The notes under the pieces: generated by a model | What the model saw: only the letters and a program-made list of their open reading frames with translations | Told to the model about the DNA's origin: nothing | Database searches by the model: none | Made by a program: the position numbers and the translations under genes | From: Lantana camara | Lineage: Eukaryota > Streptophyta > Magnoliopsida > Lamiales > Verbenaceae | DNA length: 64,000 nt | Direction of reading: 5' to 3' | NCBI GenBank assembly: GCA_037501455.1 | Contig: CM074855.1 | Span: 34,009,001 to 34,073,000, forward strand | Shown here: positions 10,662 to 22,506 of the stretch, one piece after another | Layout of the letters: every line of letters begins with the position of its first letter | Position numbering within the stretch: position 1 is the first letter of the stretch

Positions 10662-11711
10662 GTGCAATATGATACCTGGACCACTTTTATGAGTAGATCC
10701 AAAATTAATTAGAAATAGAAAGGAGGAAATTAATTAATATAAGATGACGTCCTTTAAGGAGGAAATATTATTTCATCTAATTATGTTATTATAACTTTGG
10801 TTAATAATGTACAATTTATTTGAGGTAGGTATACTTTTATGTAGCAAATATTTCATTTCCTCTGAATTTGATGGAGGCGTTGCAGATTTTCTTTTTTCTT
10901 TTTTCTTTTTTTTTTTGGGGCCCAATTTTTATCATGTGATACCTTGAATCTCTTCAAGCCTCTCATTATGGAATTTTTTAAATGAGTCAACAGGTGTTTG
11001 ACAAATTTATAAGAGATTATAAAAATTCAAATTTTGTAGTTGTTTTATGAACTATATGTACAGATTTGGACATGCTCACGAGTCATGATACAATACGGAT
11101 AGGTGATATAAACGTTTTTCCGAATTTTTTTATGTTAAAAGTGTCCAATACTAGTATCTGATACGATACGATACAATATGACAAAATAATATTTTTAAAA
11201 GTATCCATACATCCGAATTTACAACTTTGAAAAACGGTGGAGCTTGTTTGCGAAAATAATTTTTAAAATATTTGGATAGAAATACGATTACTGTTACTTC
11301 TAACAATAATGCATGATAAAAAAAAGGAGCATGTGTTAAGATGTTAAAATCAGTTGACACTCTCCCATTTATTGCAGAGGAGTCTTTAGGCTTCCATAAC
11401 CTTATTTTATTAATATGTTATGACAAGCAAAAGTTCCTAAAATTTTATTCTAGCATCTTATAAGTTCATTTATACTGAAAGTTCATCAGACACGTTAATA
11501 GTATTTGCAAGTCACTACAATTAAGTAGTAAAATTTAACAGTTGGATATTATTTTAGTTTAATCAAAAAAATTGTCTTAGTTTCTAAGAAGAAGACAGCT
11601 ATTATTAATAATAATTGCATGTTTACTTTATAGGATGAAGGGGGATTAGATTAATAATCATACATAAACTTATATTTACTAGTTTTTTGCAAGCCCGAGA
11701 TTGATGACACG
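10662..11711. other. Intergenic DNA with one dispersed-repeat copy
   Basis: No gene is recognised. A copy of the dispersed ~150-bp repeat spans about 11080-11225 (GATACAATACGGATAGG ... CTGATACGATACGATACAAT ... ATAATATTTTTAAAAGTATC). Small ORFs here show no family features. Confidence 0.5.
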
Positions 11712-11719
11712 GCCCGGGA

Positions 11720-12801
11720 TAGGGATGCAAACGAGACGAGCCAGCTCGCTAGCTTAGTGAGCTGGCTCGAGGAAAGCTCGCGCTTGGGTTCGGTTCCTGC
11801 GAGCCGAGCCATATCCTTCACAGCTCGTGGCTCGCGAGCCAAGCTAAAATTAAAGAAAAAAATATATAATATATTATATATGACCTATTATATAATATAT
11901 AAATATTATATATTATATATATATCATATATAATAGGTTATATATAATATATATTATATATATACATATGTATATAAATATATATAATAGCTTATATATA
12001 ATATATATGATATAATATATATTATATGTATAAGTATGAATATAAAACATTACAGAAGGTAAAGAAGCCCAGGCAATTACTTCCCCAATTTTCGCTTTCA
12101 GCAGCACAAAAGCGAAGAGCCCAACTCCGCCACCACCTCGCCACCTACCGTTACTGCTACCACGCTATCACCTCCAAGATTTCAGCAACCAGCCGCAGAA
12201 AGCCACCGCCTCACCACCTCCCGCCACCACCTTTGCCAGTTCAGATCTCGGCGTCCCGCAAAGCACCACCACCTCCTGCTCCAGATCTCACCGTCCCGTG
12301 TCGCGCCACCACCTCCTCCTCCAGTTCTCGCCGTCCCACGCCGCGCCACCACCCCCTTCTCCAGATCTCGCGTCCAACCATGTTTCTCGGTTTCTCCCTT
12401 TTCTCTTTCTAAATTTTAATTTTCTTTTTCCCTTTTTTTTGGCCATCTGTAAATTTGTAATTATAAATTGGAAATAATGACTAGGTTTGGTTGTTCTATA
12501 CTCATTCTTAGATTGAAATTTGGAAGTGATTATATATTTTGCAAGTTGTAAAGATTGGAATTTGGAAGTGCAATAGGTAAATTTTGCATCGAAATATCAG
12601 ACTTTTGGAAAGGGAGGAGAGTGGAGGGCTTGGCTCGCGAGCCGAGCCGAGCCAACTTGAGCTAGGCATGAGCCAAGCCCGAACCAGAAAGAAGTAGGCT
12701 CGGTGTCTCACGAACCAAGCCCGACCCACCTCTATACACCACGAGCCCGAGCCAGCAAAAAAGGGCTCGGCTCGGCTCGGCTCGGCTCATTTGCATGCCT
12801 A
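11720..12801. mobile_element. hAT-like non-autonomous element, 1082 bp
   Basis: The ends are TAGGGATGCAAACGAG (left) and the inverted CATTTGCATGCCTA (right). They are flanked by a perfect 8-bp duplication GCCCGGGA (11712-11719, 12802-12809), the hAT signature size; a GC-rich 8-mer in AT-rich DNA is strong evidence. The arms are rich in GAGCC / GGCTC repeats (11735-11850 and 12625-12790), giving long stem potential. The interior has an ATATAT-rich block (11855-12040) and a C-rich exon-like block (12060-12410) that could be a captured gene fragment. No transposase is present. Confidence 0.9.
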
Positions 12802-12991
12802 GCCCGGGATGATATAGGATAAGAGGTTGATTATCCATCCCATATTTTCCATGGGATGAACGATCCACCATCATATCCCACCACTCATCCCATTACTCAT
12901 CTATTCCATCTCATCCCAACCAACCATGTAAACATGCAATAAGAATTCAATCTGGTTCGACTCGAACTCGAATAAATGTGATTTTAGTTTG

Positions 12992-13628
12992 GGGTTTTTT
13001 ATATATTTCTCCCTGTGTTGGGTGAAATAGGCAAAAAAACCCTGTGTTGTAAAAATTAACACAAAAAACATTGTGTTTTCAAAATATTTGCATGACGAAC
13101 CCTGAAAAATTCTGGTGTTGGAAACGAGCTAAAAGCGCGACTAGAACACTAATTTTCTCTAATTGGACGCAAAATGACTAATTTACCCTTTTATATTTTG
13201 ATATATACATTATCTCACATCTCTCTATATTGTTCAATACTTTTTTATATGCACCAAAACTCTGTACAAAATTAAATTACATGAACAACCCTATAAACAA
13301 GTATATGTTCAATACTTTTTTATATGAACAGAGACCCTGTATAAAATAAAAAAAAGCAAGAAGAACTCTATAAATAAGTATAAAAAGGGGTATACATAGA
13401 GATGTGAGATAACATATATCAGAATATAAAAGGTAAATTAGTCATTTCACGTCCAATAAATAGAGAAAATTAGTATGTTAGCCGCACTTTTAGCACGTGT
13501 CCAATATCAAAAATTTTCAAGGTTCGCCATGTAAATATTTTGAAAACACAAAGTTTTTTGTATTAATTTTTGTAATACAAATTTTTTTGTCCATTTCACC
13601 CAACATAGAGATATGGTGTAAATAACTC
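12992..13628. mobile_element. Mutator-like MITE, about 637 bp
   Basis: Inverted arms of more than 200 bp: TGTTGGGTGAAAT and the following sequence on the left recur as the reverse complement on the right (ATTTCACCCAACA near 13593). Flanked by TTTTAGTTT(G) at 12982-12991 and 13629-13638, a 9-10 bp target duplication. The centre repeats TTCAATACTTTTTTATATG twice. No ORF. Confidence 0.85.
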
Positions 13629-13638
13629 TTTTAGTTTG

Positions 13639-14297
13639 TACATTTGTGTGTCTCCATATATTTTTAGCGGAGTTAAATTAAAAGAGAAAACTGTTTGAAG
13701 TTTAATAAATACTTTGGTGCACAAATAATATGACCAAAATCTTCCCTTTGATTATCCCAGGAATAGTAGTTTTAGTTTTAGACTTTAGAGGGTACGGAAT
13801 CGCAAATTAAAAAGTTTAGATGTGACATCACACATAAACAAAAGTGGAGGACTATATGCATCACCCTAAAGGCTGGAGTGCTTGCATTTAATTTAACCCT
13901 TCTTTTAAACTTTGCATGAGGGGCGATCATTTGATGACTGATTGTCTTAAGAATGAGAATATTAATTGTTCCATTCATTTTGATTTTAATGTTCATGGTG
14001 TCAGAACCCTGATGTATTTTCATGGGCATCATTATTTGAACAGTCTTGTTGATCCGTGGATCATGCATCTTTGTATCTTCTTTTGGTTATCGTATATTCT
14101 CCAATAATTTATGGCTTGAATAATAATGTCGAAATTCCATAGCATAAGGTTACGGTTTTGATGCAAATTAAGGCAATTTTTGCTTTAGCATTATAGTAGT
14201 TTGTTGTTGTTATTATTTAGATATATATAATCCAAACTAGATTAATATTAATGATGTAATGAATTTTATTGATGAGATTGATGATTTGGATTCAATA
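13639..14297. other. Intergenic DNA, nothing recognised
   Basis: The gap between two MITEs. Short ORFs on both strands (13778-14107) have no recognisable domain and overlap each other in antisense, as expected from chance. Confidence 0.5.
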
Positions 14298-14304
14298 AGT
14301 CTTA

Positions 14305-15109
14305 AAGGTAAAAATATAAATTTGGTTCTATAAGTTTATAATTTTGGCAATTTAATCCTGTCAGTTTCAAAATTTGTAATTTACTAAAAGGGTAAATTAT
14401 TAAATTTTGCGTTTAATTTGTAATTTTGGCAATTTTGGTACTACTCATTTCAAAATTTGCAATTAAATCTTGTACGTTCTAAAATTTACAATTTATGTCC
14501 GATTTTAGTAGGAAAATTTATTAGCTGTCGGAATTTGTCACTTGACTCATTTTTTTGCTGACTTGGCGGAATGACATGAAAAATATATCTGACTTGTATA
14601 AAAAAATTATTATATATGTGACGTATCTAATAACAAAAAATTTAAATAAAAAAACATAATTATATTTGAACGAAAATATTGTATCGTCCAGTGGAGCCTA
14701 TAAGAAGGTGATTCGCTTAGACAGTTGACTCCTCTTCAATAGAAAAGAATAGTCAAACCAACCCAGCTTACTAGTCAATCTCAGAGATTTTATCGGCTGG
14801 CAGACGGACGACTATGGTCTCATGAAAATCTCTACGTACTTGTGAGATCCTCCGGTTTGCGTGTGTGGAAATAGTTCAAACAAAGAAGAGTCTACCTCGA
14901 TCTAAATTCAGGCACAGCCCGCACCGTATGAATTCGGACATAAATTGTAAATTTTTAGAACTTACAGAATTTAATTGAAAATTTTGAAACGAACAAGACC
15001 AAAATTAATAAAATTACAAACTTATAGGATTTAATTACAAATTTTGAAACAGACAAAACTAAATTATCAAAACTATAAACTTATAGAACGAAATTTGCAT
15101 TTTTGCCTT
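14305..15109. mobile_element. Mutator-like MITE with about 200-bp inverted arms, 805 bp
   Basis: The left arm starts AAGGTAAAAATATAAATTTG and the right arm is its diverged reverse complement (ending CAAATTT..ATTTTTGCCTT); homology continues for about 220 bp on each side. AGTCTTA flanks both ends (14298-14304, 15110-15116), a 7-bp direct repeat that may be an eroded 8-9 bp TSD. The ~370-bp centre has no ORF. Confidence 0.75.
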
Positions 15110-15116
15110 AGTCTTA

Positions 15117-15450
15117 ACTGTAAAATAATAATTAGGACCGATTATGTTCATAATCACTGAGATTACACATAAAAGTATGAAATATTGTCTCTAGTTTAAA
15201 AAATTACGGTATGGTTGAAGAGTAAATATAATTGGACTTAATAATTAATAATTTTATAAAATACACCCTTTTTTCCCTCAACAATTATAACATGTTGGCC
15301 CGGGCGGCAGCTTGCAACAATTTAGTTGTAAGTAAATCAAATATTCCATCCAGTTTCGTAATTTGACGATTCTGACGCTACACTAAGTCAATCAAAATTC
15401 TTGAGTTTAAACCCCTCATTAGTAAAAAAAAGTTTTAGATTTAATGATCC
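15117..15450. other. Left flank of the nested retrotransposon block
   Basis: AT-rich DNA without genes. It ends in GATCC (15446-15450), the left copy of the Gypsy target duplication. Confidence 0.6.
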
Positions 15451-16455
15451 TGTAATGCCCCAATTTCCGGAAGTTCAGGTAAGCAAGCCACGAGTGGGTC
15501 TTCGGGAGTTGGGGGTTTTAAATTTAAGTATTTCATTCAATTAATTGCCCCTTTCGTTATATTATACGCATCACATCTCTACGCATTTATATGAATTGCC
15601 ATTTATGTGAATTATATGAACGAAGTGATTTAATCGAATTAAATGTACTTGATTGACCCTTTGTGTGAATTCATGGACTTAAGTGCATAACATGATTTGG
15701 AGCTAAGTGGTCTTTTGTGTAGAGATGAAACTTATTTGTATGGATTTAAATTATAGAGGGACTTGGTTACAAAATGTGGTGAATCATCATGGTTATTGGG
15801 AGATATACTATATCTTATATGCATCTCTTCTCTCACATTACATACATTATATGTCATCAAATTTCTACACACACACACACCCACACCCACAAGAAATCGA
15901 TCAAGACACCAAGGAGGAGAAGGAAGGTTCATCTCATAATTCAAGTCATATTTGGAAGGAATTGAGAAGCTAGCATCATCATCTTCATCATATTGCCATT
16001 CCATTTCACTTCTAGATTATCTCAAGGTATAAGATGAATGTGGATGAATTTCTTGATTAGTGATTGAATAGGGTTTAGGAAGTATTTGATGAATTCTTGG
16101 TTATTTGGAGTTAGAAGCATGACATGATCATTAAACATGGAAGTTTGCATGAATACCTTAAAGTTTTTGGAAGATGGGAGCATATGTGTATATATGGGGT
16201 TTTCTTGATGAAATTGTGATGATATGATGTGTATTTCTTGGTTGTTTGTTGGATTATGAAATGAACGTATAATGTTATGCTTCCGCTTTTGTTATGCATT
16301 GTCGTATTCATTAAGGGTTAGCCCGCCTAGCTAGTGTTGAGTTTTTTTATTGTCTCCCATTCGCTATAGGTTTGATTCATGTATGGGTGCTCGTTCCATA
16401 TGTGGATTGAACTATAGTGCGGGGGGTGTGGTATCCTAGCGCTCCGGGTGCTACA
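15451..16455 (+). repeat. 5' LTR of the Gypsy element
   Basis: 1005 bp, TGTAATGCCC...GGTGCTACA, matching the 3' LTR (997 bp) along its length with scattered substitutions and small indels such as a longer ACAC run near 15865-15892. The final ~15 bases before CTACA differ from the 3' copy. Confidence 0.95.
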
Positions 16456-16463
16456 TCTTAAGG

Positions 16464-16476
16464 TGGTATCAGAGCC
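16464..16476 (+). other. Gypsy primer-binding site (tRNA-iMet)
   Basis: TGGTATCAGAGCC begins 8 bases after the 5' LTR and is complementary to the 3' end of plant initiator tRNA-Met, the minus-strand primer for many plant LTR elements. Confidence 0.95.
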
Positions 16477-16674
16477 CGGTTGCAAAACTGCGGTTCTAGC
16501 GTCGTGTCCTGTGAGTCTAAGTCGTACGGCATAGGATTGTTTGTTATTTGCAAGTCTCGTATTCTCTTTGAACCTATTTGGAATTCTTTGAAATACTTGG
16601 CTTATATGATTCTGTGAGCTATTTGTCCTATGAGAATTTAATTATATTTATTCATACTTGTTAATCCAACATGC

Positions 16675-17773
16675 ATGTACAGTGCTTGTAATTTCAGGAT
16701 TCCTCGTGGAAGACCTCGTAGAGAGCATTCCCCCGGTCATCGACATCACCACCGTGACCGAACTCCACCTCCATCTCCACAAGCACAACCTCAGGACTTC
16801 TTAAATTCTATGGTTCAGTTAATAGACCAAAGATTGCGAGATTATGTGCCTCCTGCACCACCAGCTCCTCCACCCGCACCATCGGCCCCAATTTCGGTTA
16901 TTTTGAGGGAATTTCAAAATCGACATCCACCCCGATTTTTCAAAGGAAACGATATGCAAGCTGAACAGTGGCTCAAAGAGGTTGAGCGAATTTGGGAGCT
17001 TATTCCTTGCGAGACTCGAGAGAAGGCTAGGTGTACCCTCACCTTAATTCAAGGAGAAGCTTACGCTTGGTGGGAGAGTACCAAAATCGTGCTTGATTCC
17101 GTCGAAAAGGAGGTTATAAGGGAAGTCTTTGTAAGGGAATTTAAGAATAAATTCATTCCACCCTCATCCGGTAACAAGAGACTCAAGGAATTCACGGAGC
17201 TTAAACAGGGAGAAAAATCTGTTTCCGAGTATATAGCAGAGTTTGAGAGATTATCCAAATATGCTCCTAATATTGCAAGTGATGATTTTCACAAAGCTAT
17301 GCAATTTGTACAAGGCTTGAGACCGGACATTCAAGCTCTAATAGAAGTTGTCAATACAAGCACATGGAAGAAGGCTACTATAAAAGCTCTCAAGGTTGAA
17401 GATTCAGTTAATGCTTGGAGGTCCACATATCGATCAAGTCAGGGTTCCGGTTCAGGATCGAGGTCAAAGTATAACCCCCGAAAAAAGGCCAATCAATTAT
17501 GATATCACTCCACCACCGGCTAGGGGCCCGATGAAAAAAGTTAAGCCACAAATGCCACAAGTGCCGGTTCAAAAAGCTCCACGGGTTACTCCTGCCGCAC
17601 CACCCTCTACCGGAAAGTCGGGTTGTACTTATTGTGGATGGCCTACCCATACCTATGAGAATTGTCGACTTCGTTTGCACTTTTGCTTGATTTGTGGGAG
17701 TGCTGATCACATGGTAGACGGGTGTCCAGATAAAAAGGATACGCCACCTGGGGGGTCAGAGGCCGCTTGTTAG
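16675..17773 (+). pseudogene. Gypsy gag with one frameshift
   Basis: Frame 1 (16675-17502) has an Arg/His/Pro-rich N terminus and then a retrotransposon gag core (about residues 80-200 of 275; landmarks NRHPPRFFKGN, QAEQWL, WWES, FKNKF, YIAEFERLSKYAP, FVQGLRPDI). The reading frame then moves to frame 2 (open to 17773), which carries two CCHC knuckles, CTYCGWPTHTYENC and CLICGSADHMVDGC. The shift lies near short C and A runs at about 17475-17490. Start choice is uncertain because the first ATG is just the first in an open frame. Gag would form the particle and bind element RNA. Confidence 0.88.
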
Positions 17774-17789
17774 AGCTCGTGCATATACC

Positions 17790-18049
17790 TTGGAAGGTGA
17801 GGAAGTGGATGCAGATGTTGATCTTGCTGTCGTTGTTGAAGGTACCATTTGCATTCATGGCATCAACATACACACTTTATTTGATCCAGGGGCTACCCAT
17901 TCCTTTATTTCTCATAATATTTCTATGAAATTGCCTCTATGTGTTACTCTTTCTTCTATATATTACGTTGTGAGTACTCCTTTTGGTGGTAATATAAAAA
18001 CTAACCGGGTTTTTAGAGAGGTGCCGGTGCGTATTGAGGGTCGGGTTTT
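17790..18049 (+). pseudogene. Gypsy protease, N-terminal half, cut by Copia-1
   Basis: After a second frameshift (frame 2 to 3, near the G6 run at about 17750) the protease begins. The active-site region reads FDPGATHSFIS at about residues 30-40 of this stretch. Gypsy proteases normally have D-S-G or D-T-G there, so the DPG triplet would be expected to disable catalysis. Reading continues to 18049, where the Copia-1 LTR (TGTTAGG) interrupts it. The rest resumes at 38149 with GMDWL, the usual protease C-terminal landmark. Confidence 0.85.
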
Positions 18050-20324
18050 TGTTAGGAATAGTGCCCTAGAAAGTCGATTAGTCATAATCCGTTTTGGGAC
18101 TTTCCTAGTATCACAGACAATCTTTGAATAATATACGATTGTTTAATATCATAGGCAAACACTTCTTTATATGCTCTTGTTTGGTATACGTTTACTTTAG
18201 CTGTGCATGTATGAAAACTCCCCTAATCCTGATGACTTTAGGACTCTACCATTTAGGTGAAATGGTTCATGAAAAGAGCCCTATATCACATAAGTCATGA
18301 TTAGTAAAATACTCCAAGCCGATGAGTCCTACAGACAACGGGAGTGTCAACCTGACTCCTCTAAGGCTTGCTTGTGGGATCACGCCCTTAAGAAGGACCA
18401 CCTTGTTTCATGGAGGTGCAAAGTGTATAGTTGATACGTGCATGATACATGAGGGTGCTTACTTCAATAAGTAAGTTCACTGAGGTGCCCCGTGTGAGAA
18501 GATTCCTAAATGGGAAAGGAAGTTTCTATTTCAGTAAATGGAAACTTCCAGATTAGGAAATATCTCACGAGTCATTGATGTGATTAATTGATCCTTAGAC
18601 TTGAGGTTACATGTCACTTTATGAGTTAACTCTGTTGTCTTTGGTATAAGCTTTAAAGGGTGTCGCCTTAGACAACTGATTCAAGGCTTATGCTGGGGCT
18701 GCACAAGTGACTCATGAAAGTGAATGAGAATCAAGAAAGGACCTACACTTGCATATGCAAGGTGATCTCTTATTGTGTAAGTCATTCATGTGCCATATGG
18801 AGTCCTTGGCCAAGGCAATAGATCAAGACATCAAGAAAAGGGTTTCTTGGATTGAGATCAAATGGATACGAAATGCACTTACCTTTCAGACCTAATTATT
18901 AGGGTTCTGACTATTCCCTTACCCTAGATCTTGGTTGAGAGATAGTAAGTAGGAGGATTGTATCTCACATGAATCAATGACTTAAAGGTTCTGTCAAATC
19001 CGAACATTTCAATTCAGCTAGGGGTTAAACACCTGTTGCTAGATTATGGTCGTTTAATCTGTGGACTGATTAATTAATTAGTGAATTAATTAATTAGGGT
19101 CACTGCTAATTGAATTGAGAACCTAGAGGGTCACACACAACAACTTGGTTACATGAGTTAAGGCTTGAAAATGATTAAACGAGTTAATCGGGCCTAGAGG
19201 GTTCCACACGTGTGAAACCACACGTGTGGGTCACGTGAGTGGACACGTGTCATTGTGACACGTGTGCCACACGTGATTATTTAATTATATATTAAATAAT
19301 TAATTTGTTGATTATTTAATAGACTTTGGTTTAATTTTGAATTAAAAAGAAAGTCTTATTTTGGAGAAAAATAATCTAGTTAATTAATTGTGAATTAATT
19401 AATTAGATAAAATAAGTTATTTATTTTAAATAAATAAAGTATAAAATTATCCAAAAATAGTTTGGATATTTTAGCTCTCTTGAAAGTTGATTTGAATTTG
19501 AATTCAAAGTCGAAGTCAAAATTACTTGATGATCAAGTAATAGGAGAGAGGAACCAAATCCTTAGTCCATAAGGATTAGGATTTTCGGCCACTCCCATCC
19601 TAGATATAGGGGAGCTCGAGCTCCCCTTAGAGCTAATCGAGATTTCTTTTGGTTCATGTGTTGAACACCATCCTTTCTCCAAGATCCAATAAACCCTAGA
19701 TTAAGCCTAAACACTAACTAGAGAACTAGCTTCCTTACTAGTTAGATTGTAGCCAAGTTGGTGGACTATCTCTAGAGAGCTTCAAGTTAGAAGTTTTGAA
19801 GATTCGAGCTTTACTAAAAAGTGGGGATCAAGCAAAACGATCAGAAGAGATGATGAAACGATTCTGAACTCAACAGAAAACGAGTGAATAAATCGAACCA
19901 AAGAAGATGGAGAAAACCGTTCGTCCATATCCTGAAGGATGAATTTTTTCACGAGGGTTTTATGGCTGGCAGATTTCTACTTTCGCAAAACTGGTTTTCG
20001 AAGGGAGTTTCAATCATGCCTTTCTCGTTTCATGTTTCTTTCTTTATGTTATATTGTTAAGAACTTCCCTAACATGATTTGAATCTAGGTTGGTGTGGAT
20101 TGTTATCCCTACAATGGATTCTGAAGTTGAAAGAGCTTTTCAAGGGACGGGTTACCATTACCGCATGAAGCGCGTTTGAGGGCGGCTCAAAACGTATCAA
20201 GAAAGCTACTACCCAAGTGAGTTTCTTGATCTCTACGAATTTGGATACACGATTGCGAGTCCAAGATCCTTTTGTTGGAAAAATTTTTAAATTTCCGCTG
20301 CTTTCTGATTCTTGTTTTCCAACA
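18050..20324 (+). repeat. 5' LTR of Copia-1
   Basis: 2275 bp, TGTTAGG...TTCCAACA. It contains the six-G-box cluster (19207-19275), a mutated TATA (TAGATATA, 19601-19608) followed by the palindrome GGGGAGCTCGAGCTCCCC (19609-19626), and a roughly 330-bp block (about 19840-20190) that has no counterpart in the Copia-2 LTR. Confidence 0.95.
19207..19275 (+). promoter_or_regulatory. Six-copy CACGTG (G-box) cluster in the Copia-1 LTR
   Basis: CACGTG occurs at 19207, 19221, 19232, 19244, 19259 and 19270, all within 69 bp. G-boxes bind plant bZIP and bHLH factors (ABA, light and jasmonate responses). The cluster lies about 330 bp upstream of the LTR TATA position, as an enhancer would. It is also present in the 3' LTR (about 37025-37093) and in Copia-2. 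Confidence 0.85.
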
Positions 20325-20326
20325 AG

Positions 20327-20339
20327 TGGTATCAGAGCC
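20327..20339 (+). other. Copia-1 primer-binding site
   Basis: TGGTATCAGAGCC starts two bases after the 5' LTR and is complementary to initiator tRNA-Met. Confidence 0.95.
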
Positions 20340-22506
20340 ACCTCGTTAATCGTGTTTCTGATTCGTCTCAATTATTCTGAATTTGGTAGAAATTCTTAGG
20401 CTTGATGCGATTGAGTATTTGTAATTGTTTTAGAAAGCCTGAATTACAAAACTGTATTTTTTTCCTGAAAGTTTCTGAAAATTGGTTTTTGCAAAATTTA
20501 ATTTTTGAAAACTATTTTAGATTTGAAACTGTATAAACTGTTTTTGGATTTCTTGGATTGGTTTTGCTTTTGAACAAAAACACGAAACGAAAACCCGGAT
20601 TACGACGAACACGCGAAACCCCACGCGCGAAGGCATCGCGCGCGGGCTTCGCGTGCCACCGCCCGCCTGGGCGCACGCCTAGCACCTCCCGCCTGGCCTA
20701 GGCGTGCGCAGGGCAGCCGCCCAGCACCTCCCGCACACCTGTGCAGGAGCCTCTCGGGCGCGCCGCCCGTCACCGCCCAGCCACCCGCCCGCACTGGCTG
20801 AGAGGGCCTCGCAGCCCTTTCGCGTACGGGCCCTGTTTTCTCCGTCGCAATCCAATTTTTCGTATTTCGTGCAATGCAGTCCCAATTTTTTTTATTTTAA
20901 TTTTAAAATTTTATTTTTGAATATTTATTTTAATTTTTGAATAAAACTTAAAATTGGGATTTTTGAGAAATAGAAACGGTTTATATTTTGGGAAAATACA
21001 TCATTGATAAAATTATTAATTTTCATAAATTAATTGGAATTTTATAGGTTTTTGTAAATTGGGATTTATTGAAAACTTTTATAAATAAGACTCGCATCAA
21101 GTCGTGTTTTAAGTCATTAGGACTTGAAACGAGAATTTTTATTTATTGGCTAAATTTAAATTCTCGCAAAAGCATGTTAGGTGATCATGGGTTTAGACTT
21201 ATGTATGGTTTTAATTTATGCACATGGATGGTTTAAATTGGGGTTGGAGCCCTATAGTTGCGTTTTTCAATTGAGGTTGGAGCCTCACTTATGTGCGTAC
21301 TGTTATGTGATTTATTATGTGGCTTTCCATATTACTGTTTTTGAGGCCGGGGTATGCCCCGTGTATTTGTCTAAGGCCAATATGAAGATTGAGCCTTATT
21401 ACTTTATGTCTTTTTCTTTTTATTGTAATTTGAGAGTAGAGATAGGTGGTGAGGTTTTATTTTCATTTTGGAGACAATGCACCCATGGAGTAAGATGGAC
21501 CACATTCAAGTAACAAGGTGTCCATAAGTGAAGACCCCTCAAAATGTTAGGGAGGGGAATCTCAATTGTAAAAATGTAATAGAGATAGGGCTCGTATTTT
21601 GTTACCGTTGTCCCTTATGTGATTTAAACTATTTATGTGGCATGTATGTTAGAACTTGTGATTGTGGAGTGGCTCCCACATATCACGCATAAGATAGGTA
21701 GAACCCATGATCATTACATGTTAGTATCATTCTAGGACATGTTATCTGTTTATGTGCTTGTTTGAAATGCATTTAAGTTGTACTTGCATTAATCAAGACT
21801 AATTAAATTGGATAACATATATGTTGGTGAGGTCGAACCGAACAACTCTTCGGTTGATTCGAAAATTCTCATTAAATATTAAGCTCATTTCGAATAATAG
21901 GTATTTAATTCGAGATGCAAATTTTGAATTAAATTCCTAGCATTCCATCAATAGGTTTTAAGTTTAGTAAGTAAAGCTAGTTATTGTCCGCGAGTCGTGG
22001 GATAGCTAGTGGAGCTTATTAGTTCTTAGTTACCTAATTGATCATTTTAAATGATCAATATTTCGTGGTTGATTTTGGCAAGGGCGATGTCCGCGAGTCG
22101 TGGGTCGTTCGAACTAAGTTTTGATCATGATCTTATGATTGATGGGTCTAGCTTAACCCCTAAGTAAATATGGATGTCACACGAGTCGTGGGTCCATATT
22201 GAAAGATAGGTGATGCAAAACAATTACTAAGAGTTCTAAAGGTGTTAGAATTGGTAAGTTGTATCTACCTAGGGTTTTACTTACAATGTCCGCGAGTTGT
22301 GGGTTCGAGGTAAAATGCTTAGGATCTTAGTACCCATTGGGAAATGCGTTCCTCTTAGATCTTTGGGAGTTATAGATCTTTGAAAAACAGTGGGAGCTAC
22401 ATTAGATTAAAGACCTTATCTTTTGTATATCGTTATAATTCAGCATGCTCACATTTTTCTCTGCTTAGCATCTAGGTTGTAGTTCTGTGATTCTCTACAA
22501 TATGAA
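20340..22506 (+). other. Copia-1 leader (5' untranslated region)
   Basis: About 2.2 kb precede the gag start. It holds a strongly GC-rich island (about 20585-20840), a 110-codon ORF at 21181-21513 that is shared in part with Copia-2, and four copies of TGTCCGCGAGTCGTGGG or close variants at 21985, 22088, 22175 and 22287. The leader is collinear with that of Copia-2 except for the GC island, where the two sequences hardly align by eye. Confidence 0.8.

Noticed and set aside
12026..12412. 128-codon Pro/Ser/His-rich ORF inside the hAT element
   Set aside because: Composition follows CCACCACC-type sequence; no domain or start context. Treated only as a possible captured fragment.
15707..16311. 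ORFs on both strands in the Gypsy LTR
   Set aside because: They recur in the second LTR and overlap each other in antisense; LTR sequence, not genes.
16464..16476. TGGTATCAGAGCC sites considered as parts of tRNA genes
   Set aside because: All four occurrences are primer-binding sites next to LTRs or at the viral origin; no cloverleaf is present.
20600..20940. GC-rich ORFs on both strands of the Copia-1 leader
   Set aside because: Produced by the GC island; not conserved in Copia-2.
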